A stretch of DNA of 64,000 nt from Alphaproteobacteria bacterium (GTDB lineage: Bacteria > Pseudomonadota > Alphaproteobacteria > UBA6615): NCBI GenBank assembly GCA_039980135.1, contig JBDXCV010000009.1, forward strand, positions 443,854 through 507,853, given 5' to 3'. Position numbers and translations under genes: made by a program. How positions within the stretch are numbered: the stretch's first letter is position 1; every line of letters starts with the position of its first letter. This document shows, in pieces, positions 1-8,742 of this stretch. Under the pieces are notes generated by a model. That model did no database searches. It saw only the letters and a list, made by a program, of their open reading frames with translations, and was not told the origin of the DNA.

Positions 1-505
1 CCGCGGCCGTCATCAGCATCGGCATGCCGCGACCATAATTCGCCGCGCCGTCAATCACGGCCTTGTAGCCTGACAGGTTCGACTGGGAACTCAGCACGTC
101 CATCGACTGGGCGCGGCTGATGCGCGGCAGCATCTCCATGGCAAACGCCACGATGTTGTGCTTCGCATATTCCTCGACGCCGATCGGGTCACCATACGGG
201 TTGTGCAACGCGATCAGCATCGCCCCGTTCGGGATGTCAGAGAGACCGTCCTCGCCGCCATCCGCCTGGGTGCGCGGGCGCTGTACCTTGAGCACGATAT
301 CGGCGCCCGCCAGCGTTTCGGCGCGGGTGGACTCGACAGTCGCGCCGGCCTCGGTATAGGCGGCGTCGGGAATCGCTGCCGCCTCGCCGGCGCCGGACTC
401 GACGCTCACATCGAATCCCCATTGCAGGTAGCGTTTGATCGTATCTGGGGTTGCGGCCACGCGGCGTTCGTGCGGGCGGCGTTCCTTTGCAATCGCGATC
501 TTCAT
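1..505 (-). CDS. pntAA: NAD(P) transhydrogenase subunit alpha part 1, N-terminal part
   Basis: The gene starts at an ATG at 505 and runs off the left edge, so only about 168 N-terminal residues are visible. The translation opens MKIAIAKERRPHERRVAATP and later has LIALHNPYGD, which is the pattern of the alanine dehydrogenase/PNT N-terminal domain. In the split alphaproteobacterial enzyme this subunit carries the NAD(H)-binding dI domain and works with PntAB and PntB to couple hydride transfer between NADH and NADP to proton movement. A GAGG ribosome-binding site lies upstream of the ATG. The partner genes would lie further left, outside the window. Confidence 0.9.
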   Translation of the reverse strand, partial: MKIAIAKERRPHERRVAATPDTIKRYLQWGFDVSVESGAGEAAAIPDAAYTEAGATVESTRAETLAGADIVLKVQRPRTQADGGEDGLSDIPNGAMLIALHNPYGDPIGVEEYAKHNIVAFAMEMLPRISRAQSMDVLSSQSNLSGYKAVIDGAANYGRGMPMLMTAA

Positions 506-788
506 GGTGTGAAGAACCTCGTTTCGAACCAACATGTGCAGGGCCGATCGACGCCTGCACCGTGCACCTGACAGTGCGGTAAGAATATGCCGCGCTGCAG
601 CACTCAGGGCAAGCCACATCCCCTGCCTTGTCTTGTGCCACGGGGGAAAACCGGCCTCGAACACCGGCGGCCGCCCGTTCCCCGCGGCGTCGGCGCCTGA
701 CCTGGGTCAATTCGCCACCGCCGGCGTTCCCATAAAGTTTGCGCAAGGGTCGGCACAGCCGCCCATCAAGAACTCGGAGACAAGGAAA

Positions 789-1042
789 ATGTCCTCAGCA
801 CGCTGGACCATTGTTCGATCCGGACCGTCAAACTCGACGGTTCCGGCGGCTCCGGCGCCTTCGATCATGTGGCGTTCCGGGCGAAGAACCCCGAAATGCT
901 GATGTCCAGGCTTGAGGCGAAACGCGTCCGGTTCCGCGAGCGCACGGTTCCCGACCACGACCTGTTCCAGATCTTCATCGAAGACCCGAACGGGATCACG
1001 GTGGAACTCAACTATCTCGCGGATGAACAGGTCGCGGCCTAG
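789..1042 (+). pseudogene. decayed VOC (glyoxalase-like) family gene
   Basis: The frame ending at the TAG at 1040-1042 encodes STLDHCSIRT followed directly by a VOC second half (GSGAFDHVAFRA, then FRERTVPDHDLFQIFIEDPN and ITVELNY). Intact VOC proteins have about 60 more residues between these two blocks, so the middle appears deleted. The only good start, an ATG at 789 behind AAGGAAA, is in another frame; one missing base just after ATG-TC would join it to the coding frame. Internal deletion plus frameshift point to a pseudogene. A stand-alone short VOC half-domain is the less likely alternative. Confidence 0.65.
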
Positions 1043-1179
1043 CGCCGTTTCCGGAATTCCGGCTGTGCGGTGTTGCACGCCGGGCTTGTGAATCCGTAAA
1101 CCGGCCTGCTACTCAAGGTGGGGAGCAGTCGCGATCCGTCGTGGACGCCGTCACTATCTGCACGATCAGGGGAACAGCC

Positions 1180-1590
1180 ATGCCCGACAACGTCATCCTG
1201 AAATTTGACGAGATCCAGCCCCTTGAACGCGGTGGCGGTGTCGCCAGTACGCCGCTGGTCATCCCGCTTGTGCGTCCGGATGCGGCCTTTACCACCGGCG
1301 TCAGTTCTTTCCCGGTCGGCCAGGCCGCACCACTCCACAAACATAATTGCGACGAACAGGTCACGATCCTGTCGGGCCGCGCCGAGGTCGAAATCGACGG
1401 CGAGACGACCGAACTGAAGGCGTATGACACGACCTATGTGAATGCAGGGGTCGAACATTGCTTCCGCAATATCGGCGACGAACCGATGGTGATCCTGTGG
1501 ATTTACGGTTCCAACAAGGTCACGCGCACATTTGCCGGAACCGATAAGGAAGTCGAACATCTGTCCGCGGCGGACTTGCTGGCGCGCTGA
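1180..1590 (+). CDS. cupin domain-containing protein
   Basis: This is a 136-residue single-domain cupin. The metal-binding motif is visible as H53-x-H55-x3-E59 in PLHKHNCDEQ, with the second-motif histidine H93 in GVEHCF. Cupins of this size bind a metal and act as small oxygenases, isomerases or sugar-binding proteins; nothing here decides the substrate. I chose the ATG at 1180 rather than the in-frame ATG at 1141 because GGGGAA sits 7 bases before it and the family N-terminus begins there. It stands alone between the VOC pseudogene and an MFS gene. Confidence 0.85.
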   Translation: MPDNVILKFDEIQPLERGGGVASTPLVIPLVRPDAAFTTGVSSFPVGQAAPLHKHNCDEQVTILSGRAEVEIDGETTELKAYDTTYVNAGVEHCFRNIGDEPMVILWIYGSNKVTRTFAGTDKEVEHLSAADLLAR

Positions 1591-1658
1591 TGGGCTTGCG
1601 AGCCAGCCAGACAACCCGTGATACAACTTCGGAAATGAATCCGATCGCCAACGGGTAG

Positions 1659-2852
1659 CGTGCCATTCCTCGTAAATCGCCCACGATCCCGCTGCTCACC
1701 GTCCTGATTTCCAGCAGCGCGATTGCCTATAATCTCTTCCTGCCGTCGATCCCCGATATCGGGCGGGCCTTCGATGTTCCCTCGACCACGGTGCAGGGCT
1801 CGCTGATCGCGTTCCTGGTTCCCTACGCGATCGCGCAACTCTTCTACGGCGGCGTGTCGGACCGCTTCGGGCGACGCCCCACCCTGCTCTGGGGTCTCGC
1901 CATCTATACGGTCGCCAGCCTCGTTTGCGCGAGTTCGACCTCGATGACGATGCTGATTATCGCGCGCATCGCGCAGGGTATCGGGGCCGCCGGATCGATG
2001 GTGATGGTCCGTTCGATCGTCCGCGACCTGTACGACCGCAAACAATCCGCCCGCGCGCTGGCCATCATCTCGACGGTCATGGTCTTCGCGCCCGCGACCG
2101 CACCGGCCATCGGCGGTTATCTGCACACCCAGTTCGGCTGGCAGGCGTCGTTCATTTTCCTCGGCCTGATGGGCGCCGCCCTGTTCATCTATTGCGCGCT
2201 GCGCATGGCGGAAACCAATGTTGTCCAGGGTGCAGACCTGCTCGGCAACATCCGCGCGCTCGCACGCGGTTATCGGGTGCTGATCGGCGAGCGGACTTTC
2301 GTTGCCTACAGCCTCAACATCGGCTTTCTCGCCAGCGGCATGTTCGCCTGGTTTGCCGGCGTCCCTGTCGTCCTGATCGACAATTACGGCGTCGCCCCGG
2401 ACCGGTTCGGCTATCTCATGCTCACTGGCACCCTGGGGGCCTTCTTCGGCTATGCCAGCGCCATCTGGCTCACCGGCAAGCTCGGCGTGAATCGGATGAT
2501 CGTGCTGGGCACCTTCATCGCCTTGCTCGGCGCCACACTGTATCTGGCGTTGCCACTTGCCGGTGTGCTCACGCCGCTGGCCGCAATCGCACCCATGTCT
2601 CTGTTCGGCATCGGCCTGGCCATCGCCTTCCCCAATGTCATGGCGGCGGCTGTCAGCGTGCGGCCCGACTATGCGGGCACGGCCGCCTCGATCAACGGGC
2701 TGGTGCAATACGGAACCGCCGCGCTCGCCACATTGCTGGTCGGCGCGCTCTCAAGCGCCACCCATTTGCCGTTGGCCTGGGTGATCTTCGGCACCCAGTC
2801 ACTCGCCATGGTCGCCGCGTGGGTGGGCTGGCGGGGCCGCCCGGCGGAATAG
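1659..2852 (+). CDS. MFS transporter, Bcr/CflA-like drug exporter; start disturbed
   Basis: The reading frame is open from 1659 and encodes a 12-helix major facilitator. It has an N-terminal helix ending NLFLPSIPDIGRAF and the MFS loop 2-3 motif as GGVSDRFGRRPTLL. Bcr/CflA exporters pump drugs or small metabolites out with proton influx. The first standard start codon in the open frame is GTG 1791, which would delete the first helix. An in-frame ATG at 1635 would give a natural N-terminus but is followed after seven codons by TAG at 1656. Either that TAG is a mutation or sequencing error, or a non-standard start between 1659 and 1692 is used. Coordinates given are the open, clearly coding part. 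Confidence 0.75.
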   Translation, partial: RAIPRKSPTIPLLTVLISSSAIAYNLFLPSIPDIGRAFDVPSTTVQGSLIAFLVPYAIAQLFYGGVSDRFGRRPTLLWGLAIYTVASLVCASSTSMTMLIIARIAQGIGAAGSMVMVRSIVRDLYDRKQSARALAIISTVMVFAPATAPAIGGYLHTQFGWQASFIFLGLMGAALFIYCALRMAETNVVQGADLLGNIRALARGYRVLIGERTFVAYSLNIGFLASGMFAWFAGVPVVLIDNYGVAPDRFGYLMLTGTLGAFFGYASAIWLTGKLGVNRMIVLGTFIALLGATLYLALPLAGVLTPLAAIAPMSLFGIGLAIAFPNVMAAAVSVRPDYAGTAASINGLVQYGTAALATLLVGALSSATHLPLAWVIFGTQSLAMVAAWVGWRGRPAE

Positions 2853-2888
2853 TTCAACCGCCATCGCGGCCATGTTAACTCCAATCCG

Positions 2889-2956
2889 TTATTTATCGTT
2901 TGATAAATTAATTGACTCGCCGCCGCCTATGTTTTAATTTATCAAACGATAAATAA
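2889..2956. promoter_or_regulatory. paired TetR-type operators around a promoter
   Basis: Two perfect 23-base inverted arms (2889-2911 and 2934-2956) flank a 22-base spacer. Each arm contains its own dyad TTTATC-GTTT-GATAAA, so there are two copies of one operator. A -35-like TTGACT lies at 2912-2917 between them, and the likely -10 region overlaps the right arm. The pair sits 30 bases before a 2OG-Fe(II) oxygenase gene that is followed by a TetR gene. It is therefore probably the site through which that TetR represses its own operon. The stretch is strikingly AT-rich for this genome. Confidence 0.8.
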
Positions 2957-2986
2957 TAACGCCCGACGGAAACGCGAGACCCAGCC

Positions 2987-4030
2987 ATGAACACAAAGAG
3001 CGCACCGAAGATTTTCGACTACCGCGATGTAGACAAAGCCGACGAGTTCGAGGACATCCCGGTCCTCGATATGGGGCCGTATCTCGCCGGCGAGCCCGGC
3101 GCGGCGGAAGAACTCGCGGCCAATATCCGGTTCATCCAGGAAACGATCGGCTTCTACGTCGTCATCAATCACGGGCTCGACAGCAAACTTGTCGACGACG
3201 CCTATGCCGCGCTGCAGGACTTCTTCCTGTTGTCGTCGGAAGAAAAGGCCGCTTACAAGTTCGACGAGACTTCGGTCGGCTACATCGCGCCGAAATCCAC
3301 GGTCTATGTCACCTCGAAGATCAACAAGAACACCAAGCAGGATCTGAACGAGACCCTCGTGCTGGCACTCGAACGCCCCGATGACCACCCCTATGTCCGC
3401 GACGGCGTCCGCTTCACCGGCCCGAATAAATGGCCGGACATCGATGGCTTCCGGGCGCCGATGGTGCGCTACCAGAACGCCTGCGCCGACCTGGGTCGCA
3501 AGATGGTCCCGCTCTATGCGCTCGCGCTCGACAAGCCCGCCGACTTCTTCGACAAGTATTTCGAGGAGCCGATCATGTGGACACGCAACGCCCACTATCC
3601 GGCCGTCGAACCCGAAGAGAACCAGTTCGGCATCTCGCCCCACAGCGACCACTCGTTCCTGACGATCCTGCCGCTGACGAAGGTCGGCGGCCTGCAGGTA
3701 CTCACGCGCCAGGGCAACTGGCTCCCGGCCGCCTATATCGAAGACGCGCTCGTCATCAACACGGGCGAGTTCCTGAACCTCTGGTCGAACGGCCGCTTTA
3801 TCGCCTCGCCCCATCGGGTGATCCCGCCCGCGGAAGATCGCATCTCCATGGCGACATTCTTCGATGCCGCGCCCGAGACGATCGCCGACCCGGCGGATTT
3901 CGCCGAACCGGGCGAGGAACTGAAATACGAACCGATCAGCCAGATCGACTATGTCAGCTGGTATATCGACCGGAACTATTCGTCGAAGGCCGGCGGCAAG
4001 GCCGAGGGCATCGACCCCGACGCCGCCTGA
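2987..4030 (+). CDS. 2-oxoglutarate/Fe(II)-dependent dioxygenase, isopenicillin N synthase-like
   Basis: This 347-residue protein has the N-terminal DIOX_N block (IPVLDMGPYLAG, FYVVINHGL) and the double-stranded beta-helix 2OG-Fe(II) domain. The iron triad is visible as H219-S-D221 and H276, and the 2-oxoglutarate anchor as R285-I-S287. Members oxidise small molecules using oxygen and usually 2-oxoglutarate; isopenicillin N synthase and ethylene-forming enzyme belong to the same superfamily. The substrate cannot be read from sequence. It is first in a two-gene operon with a TetR regulator 37 bases downstream, behind a double operator, so it is likely induced by a specific small molecule. Confidence 0.88.
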   Translation: MNTKSAPKIFDYRDVDKADEFEDIPVLDMGPYLAGEPGAAEELAANIRFIQETIGFYVVINHGLDSKLVDDAYAALQDFFLLSSEEKAAYKFDETSVGYIAPKSTVYVTSKINKNTKQDLNETLVLALERPDDHPYVRDGVRFTGPNKWPDIDGFRAPMVRYQNACADLGRKMVPLYALALDKPADFFDKYFEEPIMWTRNAHYPAVEPEENQFGISPHSDHSFLTILPLTKVGGLQVLTRQGNWLPAAYIEDALVINTGEFLNLWSNGRFIASPHRVIPPAEDRISMATFFDAAPETIADPADFAEPGEELKYEPISQIDYVSWYIDRNYSSKAGGKAEGIDPDAA

Positions 4031-4067
4031 ACCATTCCACGCCCGACCGCACAAAAAGAGACCGAGC

Positions 4068-4727
4068 ATGGCCGTATCGGCGAAGACATCCGGCAATCCG
4101 AAACGCCAGCGTTTCGCACCCGCAGAACGCGAGCAGCTCATCATCGACGGCGCCATCCAGTTCTTCGCCGAAGTGGGTTTCTCCGGCCAGACGCGGGAAC
4201 TCGCCCAGAGGCTCGGCATCACCCAGCCCCTGCTCTACCGGTACTTCCCGACCAAGCAGGATCTGATTGAGCGGGTCTATGACGAGGTCTTCATCGGCCG
4301 CTGGAAGACCTCCTGGGAAGCGCTGATCGACGACCGCGCGATGCCCTTGCGCGAACGATTAATCGATTTCTACGACGCCTATGCCAGCGAAGCGCTGACC
4401 TATGAATGGATTCGAATTTACATGTTCGCCGGGCTCGCGGGTGAGGACATCAACCGGCGCTATATCGACCTTCTGGAAAGCCGGCTGCTGATTCCGATCT
4501 GTACCGAAATCCGCGCGACGGCAGGCGCGCCGGATCCGGACGAGGTGCCGATCTCCGATCTCGAGATCGAAGCCGCGTGGAATATTCACGCCGCGATTTT
4601 CTACTATTTCGTGCGCAAGTTCATCTATCGCTCACCGGTCGAGTCCGATCTCGCGGCATATATCTCCGACACGGTCGATCGCACCCTTGACGGCGCGCTG
4701 GCCGTGACGCGGAAGACCGTCGCCTGA
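4068..4727 (+). CDS. TetR/AcrR family transcriptional regulator
   Basis: This 219-residue regulator has an N-terminal helix-turn-helix at about residues 42-63 (ELAQRLGITQPLLYRYFPTK), the classic TetR signature. A longer helical C-terminal part presumably binds the inducer. The ATG at 4068 is preceded by AAAGAG and gives a normal-length protein; the frame is open upstream but overlaps the oxygenase. It is co-transcribed with the 2OG-Fe(II) oxygenase and probably represses the operon through the duplicated operator at 2889-2956. The C-terminus reaches YYFVRKFIYRSP and contains no second DNA-binding domain. Confidence 0.9.
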   Translation: MAVSAKTSGNPKRQRFAPAEREQLIIDGAIQFFAEVGFSGQTRELAQRLGITQPLLYRYFPTKQDLIERVYDEVFIGRWKTSWEALIDDRAMPLRERLIDFYDAYASEALTYEWIRIYMFAGLAGEDINRRYIDLLESRLLIPICTEIRATAGAPDPDEVPISDLEIEAAWNIHAAIFYYFVRKFIYRSPVESDLAAYISDTVDRTLDGALAVTRKTVA

Positions 4728-4749
4728 GGGATGTGTCACAGGCGGCCCC

Positions 4750-5286
4750 CTAGGACATGCCGTTCACGATCCCGATCAGCCGACGCTCGGTGATGAAGAA
4801 GCGACCGATCTCGCCACGCCCGCCACCGAGCTTGAACGCCTCACGGCCCTGCCCGTCGAACACGACCACGGCGGGGACGGCGAAGATGCCACCGAGTGCC
4901 TCGCTCAGGGCCCGGTTGCCGACGACGACCGATATGTCCGGATGAATGACATCCACGAAACGGCGCAGGCGCGACTGGCTGACCGGCCCGGCAAAATTCT
5001 CCATCCAGTTCACCGCGATCATGCTGACCTTGTTGCCATTGTCGGAAATATAGTTGGCAAGCTCGCCCATCTCCGCACGACAGGGCGGGCACCAGCTCGC
5101 CCAGAAGGTGACGAGCACCGGTCGGCCATCGAAATTTCCGTCTGTGACCGGGCCGCGTATGACCTGCAGGCTTTTCAGATTGGACTTCAGCCCGGCGTCG
5201 AGCGTGGTGGCGTAAGCCGGCGTTCCCGCGAGCAGCGCGACCGGTAACCCGGCGGCGGCGGCGATGAATGCGCGTCGATCAAGCAT
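4750..5286 (-). CDS. TlpA/ResA-like thioredoxin-fold protein, exported
   Basis: This 178-residue protein has a signal sequence opening LDRRAFIAAAAGLP, with a twin-arginine-like RR at residues 4-5 and a probable cleavage after AYA (residue 26). The thioredoxin active site is W65-C66-P-P-C69, followed by a cis-proline loop (FAVPAVVVFDGQG). Such periplasmic proteins reduce disulfides, for example in cytochrome c maturation, or act as thiol peroxidase partners. It is isolated: its neighbours are a convergent TetR gene and an ABC1 kinase gene in the same direction, so the context does not name a client. Confidence 0.85.
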   Translation of the reverse strand: MLDRRAFIAAAAGLPVALLAGTPAYATTLDAGLKSNLKSLQVIRGPVTDGNFDGRPVLVTFWASWCPPCRAEMGELANYISDNGNKVSMIAVNWMENFAGPVSQSRLRRFVDVIHPDISVVVGNRALSEALGGIFAVPAVVVFDGQGREAFKLGGGRGEIGRFFITERRLIGIVNGMS

Positions 5287-5364
5287 GGTGATCCTCCAGA
5301 TAATCCTATCTGTAAGACACCATCGCCGGGGACACGGACAAGCAACATTGTCGTGAGTCCGGCA

Positions 5365-6714
5365 CTACTCGGGCGGGTCAAGTTCGTGCGCCGTCAGCAT
5401 CGCGGCCTGGCGGTCGGCGAGGCCGTCAATGTCGAAGCTGTCGATCAGCTCATGGAATACCCGGTGCCAGTTCAGCTCCGCCCGCAGCCGCAGGAACACC
5501 GCCCCCAGCCCGACGGCGGCCCGGTCCATCAGGACGAACTCGCGCGGCGGCGTCACCCCGCCCAGCTCGCGTAATTTCGCCTGAACCTCATGGGCAATGT
5601 TGGCGCCGTAGAGCCCGGATTCCGATTCCTGGATGCGCTGCACCTTGTCTTCCATCAGCGGGCGGTAGAGAAACCCGGCCCAGATGTTGAGCGCGTCAAG
5701 AAGTTCGTTGGAAATATTCTCGAACCCCCAGCTTTCATAGGCATGTGCCGCCCGGTCCCGGTCGTCCTCGCGCAGGGCGTGATAGAGCTCGATCACACCG
5801 CGGACGAAGGCCGGCGGGAAGACCCGGATGCAGCCGAAATCATAGAGGTTGATCGTCGCATCATCGTTCACGGTGTAGTTGCCCAGATGGGGATCGCCGT
5901 GGATCACGCCATAGCCGTAGAAGGGCACATACCAGGCGCGGAACATGTTGAGCGCGGCGGCCTCGCGTATCTCGGGATCCACCGTTTCGGCAAAAGCCGC
6001 CATGGGCTGCCCCTCAAGCCAGCCCGTCGTGAGCAGGCGGCCGCTGGAAAGCGTGTCGTCGACCCGCGGCAAATGAACTCCCGGCTCGTCCGCCAGCATC
6101 GCGCCGTATAGCTTCGTGTGCCGCGCCTCGCGCCGGTAATCGAGTTCCTCGGTCAGACGCTCGGCGAGTTCGGCGTGAATCTGGCTGGGGTCGATCGCAG
6201 AATCGTAGCGGCGGTACAGCGAGAAGACGAGCTTGAGCTGATTCAGATCCGCCGCGACGGTCGAGGCCATATCGGGATATTGAAGCTTGCAGGCGAGTGC
6301 GGCGCCGTCATGGCTGACCGCTTTGTGTACCTGTCCAAGCGACGCCGCGCGCGACGCCGTGCGGTCAAATTCAGCGAACTTGTCGCGCCAGTCATCGCCG
6401 AGCTCGGCCGCCATACGCCGGCGCACGAACGGCCAGCCCATGGCCGGCGCATTGGCCTGAAGTTCGGAAAGCTCGCGCGCATAGTCGGCAGGCAGGGCAT
6501 CGGGGATGGTCGCCAGAATCTGCGCGGCCTTCATGAGCGGGCCTTTCAGGCCGCCCAGCGCCGCCTTCAGATCGGCCGCATTGCGTTCGGGGTCCGCCGG
6601 GCGGCCGAGATAGCGCTGCCCGGCCATGCGAACCGCCGCACCACCCACCGCGGCGCCGACCCGACCGTAGCGGCCGACCTGCCCGCGAACGGTCGGCCGC
6701 TCATCATCCGCCAT
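5365..6714 (-). CDS. ABC1/UbiB (ADCK) family atypical kinase-like protein
   Basis: This 449-residue protein belongs to the UbiB/COQ8 family, whose members are atypical ATPases or kinases linked to ubiquinone and lipid metabolism. The catalytic loop HGDPHLGNY and the DFG-type metal site YDFGC are both visible. The family KxGQ motif, which shapes the inhibitory N-terminal extension in COQ8, reads K-A-A-Q here (LMKAAQILATIPD), so it is a divergent branch. There is no C-terminal transmembrane pair of the UbiB type. It lies 24 bases downstream of the M3 peptidase gene on the same strand. Confidence 0.87.
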   Translation of the reverse strand: MADDERPTVRGQVGRYGRVGAAVGGAAVRMAGQRYLGRPADPERNAADLKAALGGLKGPLMKAAQILATIPDALPADYARELSELQANAPAMGWPFVRRRMAAELGDDWRDKFAEFDRTASRAASLGQVHKAVSHDGAALACKLQYPDMASTVAADLNQLKLVFSLYRRYDSAIDPSQIHAELAERLTEELDYRREARHTKLYGAMLADEPGVHLPRVDDTLSSGRLLTTGWLEGQPMAAFAETVDPEIREAAALNMFRAWYVPFYGYGVIHGDPHLGNYTVNDDATINLYDFGCIRVFPPAFVRGVIELYHALREDDRDRAAHAYESWGFENISNELLDALNIWAGFLYRPLMEDKVQRIQESESGLYGANIAHEVQAKLRELGGVTPPREFVLMDRAAVGLGAVFLRLRAELNWHRVFHELIDSFDIDGLADRQAAMLTAHELDPPE

Positions 6715-6738
6715 GCGTCATCGCTCGCCAATCCTCAT

Positions 6739-8595
6739 TCAGGATTCGAGCGCCTCGAGTTCGTCGATCAGACCGGAGATGACGTCCAGCCCGCGCTGCC
6801 AGAAGGCCGGGTCGGACGCGTCCAGCCCGAAGGGTGCGAGGAGCTCCTTGTGACGCAGGGTGCCGCCTGCCCGCAGCATGTCGAGATAGCGCTCGGCGAA
6901 GCCGTCCGCCGAACCCTCGTAAACGCCGTAGAGCGAGTTCACCAGGCAGTCGCCGAAGGCATAGGCGTAGACATAGAAGGGCGAATGTACGAAGTGCGGA
7001 ATGTAGGTCCAGAAATACCGGTACTCATCCTCGAAGCGAATCGCCGGGCCGAGACTCTCGGTCTGGATCTCCATCCAGATATCGCAGATCTCCTCGGTAA
7101 GAAGTTCGCCCTCGCGACGCTTGTCATGCAGCCGGCGTTCGAATTCGTGAAACGCGATCTGCCGGACCACGGTGTTGAGCATGTCCTCGACCTTCGAGGC
7201 GAGCATCGTCTTGCGCCGCTGGGGGTCGTCGGCCTCGGACAGCAGCTTGCGGAAGGTCAGCATCTCGCCGAACACCGACGCCGTCTCGGCCAGGGTCAGC
7301 GGCGTGTCGGACATCAGATGCCCCTGCCCGCCCGCCAGCACCTGATGCACGCCGTGGCCCAGTTCGTGGGCCAGGGTCATCACGTCGCGGGTTTTGCCCT
7401 GATAGTTGAGCAGCAGATAGGGATGGACACCGGGCACCGTCGGGTGGGCGAACGCGCCCGGTGACTTGCCCGGCCGGACCGGAGTATCGATCCAGTCATT
7501 ATCGAAGAAATTCTGCGCTACCCCTGCCAACTCGGGCGAAAAATTTCCGTAGGCATCGAGCACCTTGGTGACAGCGTCCGCCCAGCGGATGGCCGTGTCA
7601 TCGTCGTCGGGCAGCGGCGCGTTGCGATCCCAATAGTCGAGCTGGTCCACGCCGAACCATTTTGCCTTCAGCGCATAATAGCGATGCGACAAATCCGGAT
7701 AGGCACCGCGCACCGCACCCACCAGCGCATCGACGACTTCGTCCTCAACGACATTCGCAAGGTTGCGGCTCGAGACCGGGCGGGCGAACCCGCGCCACTT
7801 GTCCTCGATCTCCTTGTCCTTCGCCAATGTGTTGGTGATATGGGTGAAAATCCGTGCATTCGCACCCAGCTCCGCGCCGAGCGACTTGGCCGCTGCCTTG
7901 CGCACCGCCCCGTCCCCGTCGGACAGCAGGTTGAGCACTTCGGCGCTGGTCATCTCGCGGTTGCCCGTCGGCAGTTCGACGTCGAAACGCAGATCCGCCA
8001 TCGTCTCGTCGAACAGTCGGTTCCAGGCCGCGCGACCGGCGACGCTCTTCTCGAGCAGCAGTTTTTCGAGCTGGTCGTCGAGCTGATATTCCCGGTAGGA
8101 ACGGCTGTCACGTAGCCAGGGCGCGTAACGCCGCAGCGCCTCGGATTCGCCGAGCTGGATTTCGAGCCTCGTATCCTCGATCCGGTTGATCTCGAGTGCG
8201 AAGAACAAGAGGTGGGAGGAAATCTCCGTCACCGTCTCCTGCATCGACTGCATGAATTTCCCGTTTTCGGGATTTGTCATGTCGCCGGCATACAGAAGGC
8301 CGGCATAACTCATGACCCGCGACAGCACCTCGTCGAGCGCCTCATACTCGGAAATGGCCATGGCCAGCGCGCCGCCATCCATATCCGCAAGCTTTCCCTG
8401 GTAGCGGGTCTCGAACGCCTGCGAATCGGCGCGGGACGTCTTGATCGCCTTGGCCAGTTCGGGGCTGTCGGGGGATGGATACAGATCGGTCAGATCCCAT
8501 TCGGGCAGTTTCTCGCGTCCGGCACGCGCAGGGCTTCCCTCCGGGGCCCGGACCGGGGTCCGAAGCGGGGAACGGACGGGGACATTTCTGGACAT
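6739..8595 (-). CDS. M3 family oligoendopeptidase F-type metallopeptidase
   Basis: This 618-residue cytosolic zinc peptidase has the HExxH motif H410-E411-L-G-H414 in LAHELGHGVHQ. The characteristic downstream region (LAETASVFGEMLTFRKLL) supplies the third zinc ligand. Oligoendopeptidase F cleaves short peptides and clears peptide or signal-peptide fragments. I chose the ATG at 8595 (MSRNVPVRS) over the upstream in-frame start at 8616 because AAGGAG precedes it at good spacing. The N-terminal 30 residues are Arg/Pro-rich and probably disordered. Confidence 0.9.
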   Translation of the reverse strand: MSRNVPVRSPLRTPVRAPEGSPARAGREKLPEWDLTDLYPSPDSPELAKAIKTSRADSQAFETRYQGKLADMDGGALAMAISEYEALDEVLSRVMSYAGLLYAGDMTNPENGKFMQSMQETVTEISSHLLFFALEINRIEDTRLEIQLGESEALRRYAPWLRDSRSYREYQLDDQLEKLLLEKSVAGRAAWNRLFDETMADLRFDVELPTGNREMTSAEVLNLLSDGDGAVRKAAAKSLGAELGANARIFTHITNTLAKDKEIEDKWRGFARPVSSRNLANVVEDEVVDALVGAVRGAYPDLSHRYYALKAKWFGVDQLDYWDRNAPLPDDDDTAIRWADAVTKVLDAYGNFSPELAGVAQNFFDNDWIDTPVRPGKSPGAFAHPTVPGVHPYLLLNYQGKTRDVMTLAHELGHGVHQVLAGGQGHLMSDTPLTLAETASVFGEMLTFRKLLSEADDPQRRKTMLASKVEDMLNTVVRQIAFHEFERRLHDKRREGELLTEEICDIWMEIQTESLGPAIRFEDEYRYFWTYIPHFVHSPFYVYAYAFGDCLVNSLYGVYEGSADGFAERYLDMLRAGGTLRHKELLAPFGLDASDPAFWQRGLDVISGLIDELEALES

Positions 8596-8742
8596 TTTGA
8601 CGGCTCCTTGAATCACATCAAGAGATAGGGTCCATTGAGGCGCTCAACAAGCGCTCATCGGGAATTTCACAAGCTTGTGCGGCTGTCGGAACGAACCGGA
8701 AAACGCAGCAGAGAACCGAAGTAGAGAATCTGGGTAAACGCA

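Noticed and set aside
1503-2708. A 401-codon minus-strand frame over the MFS and cupin genes
   Set aside because: Antisense shadow with composition typical of frame-shifted GC-rich DNA.
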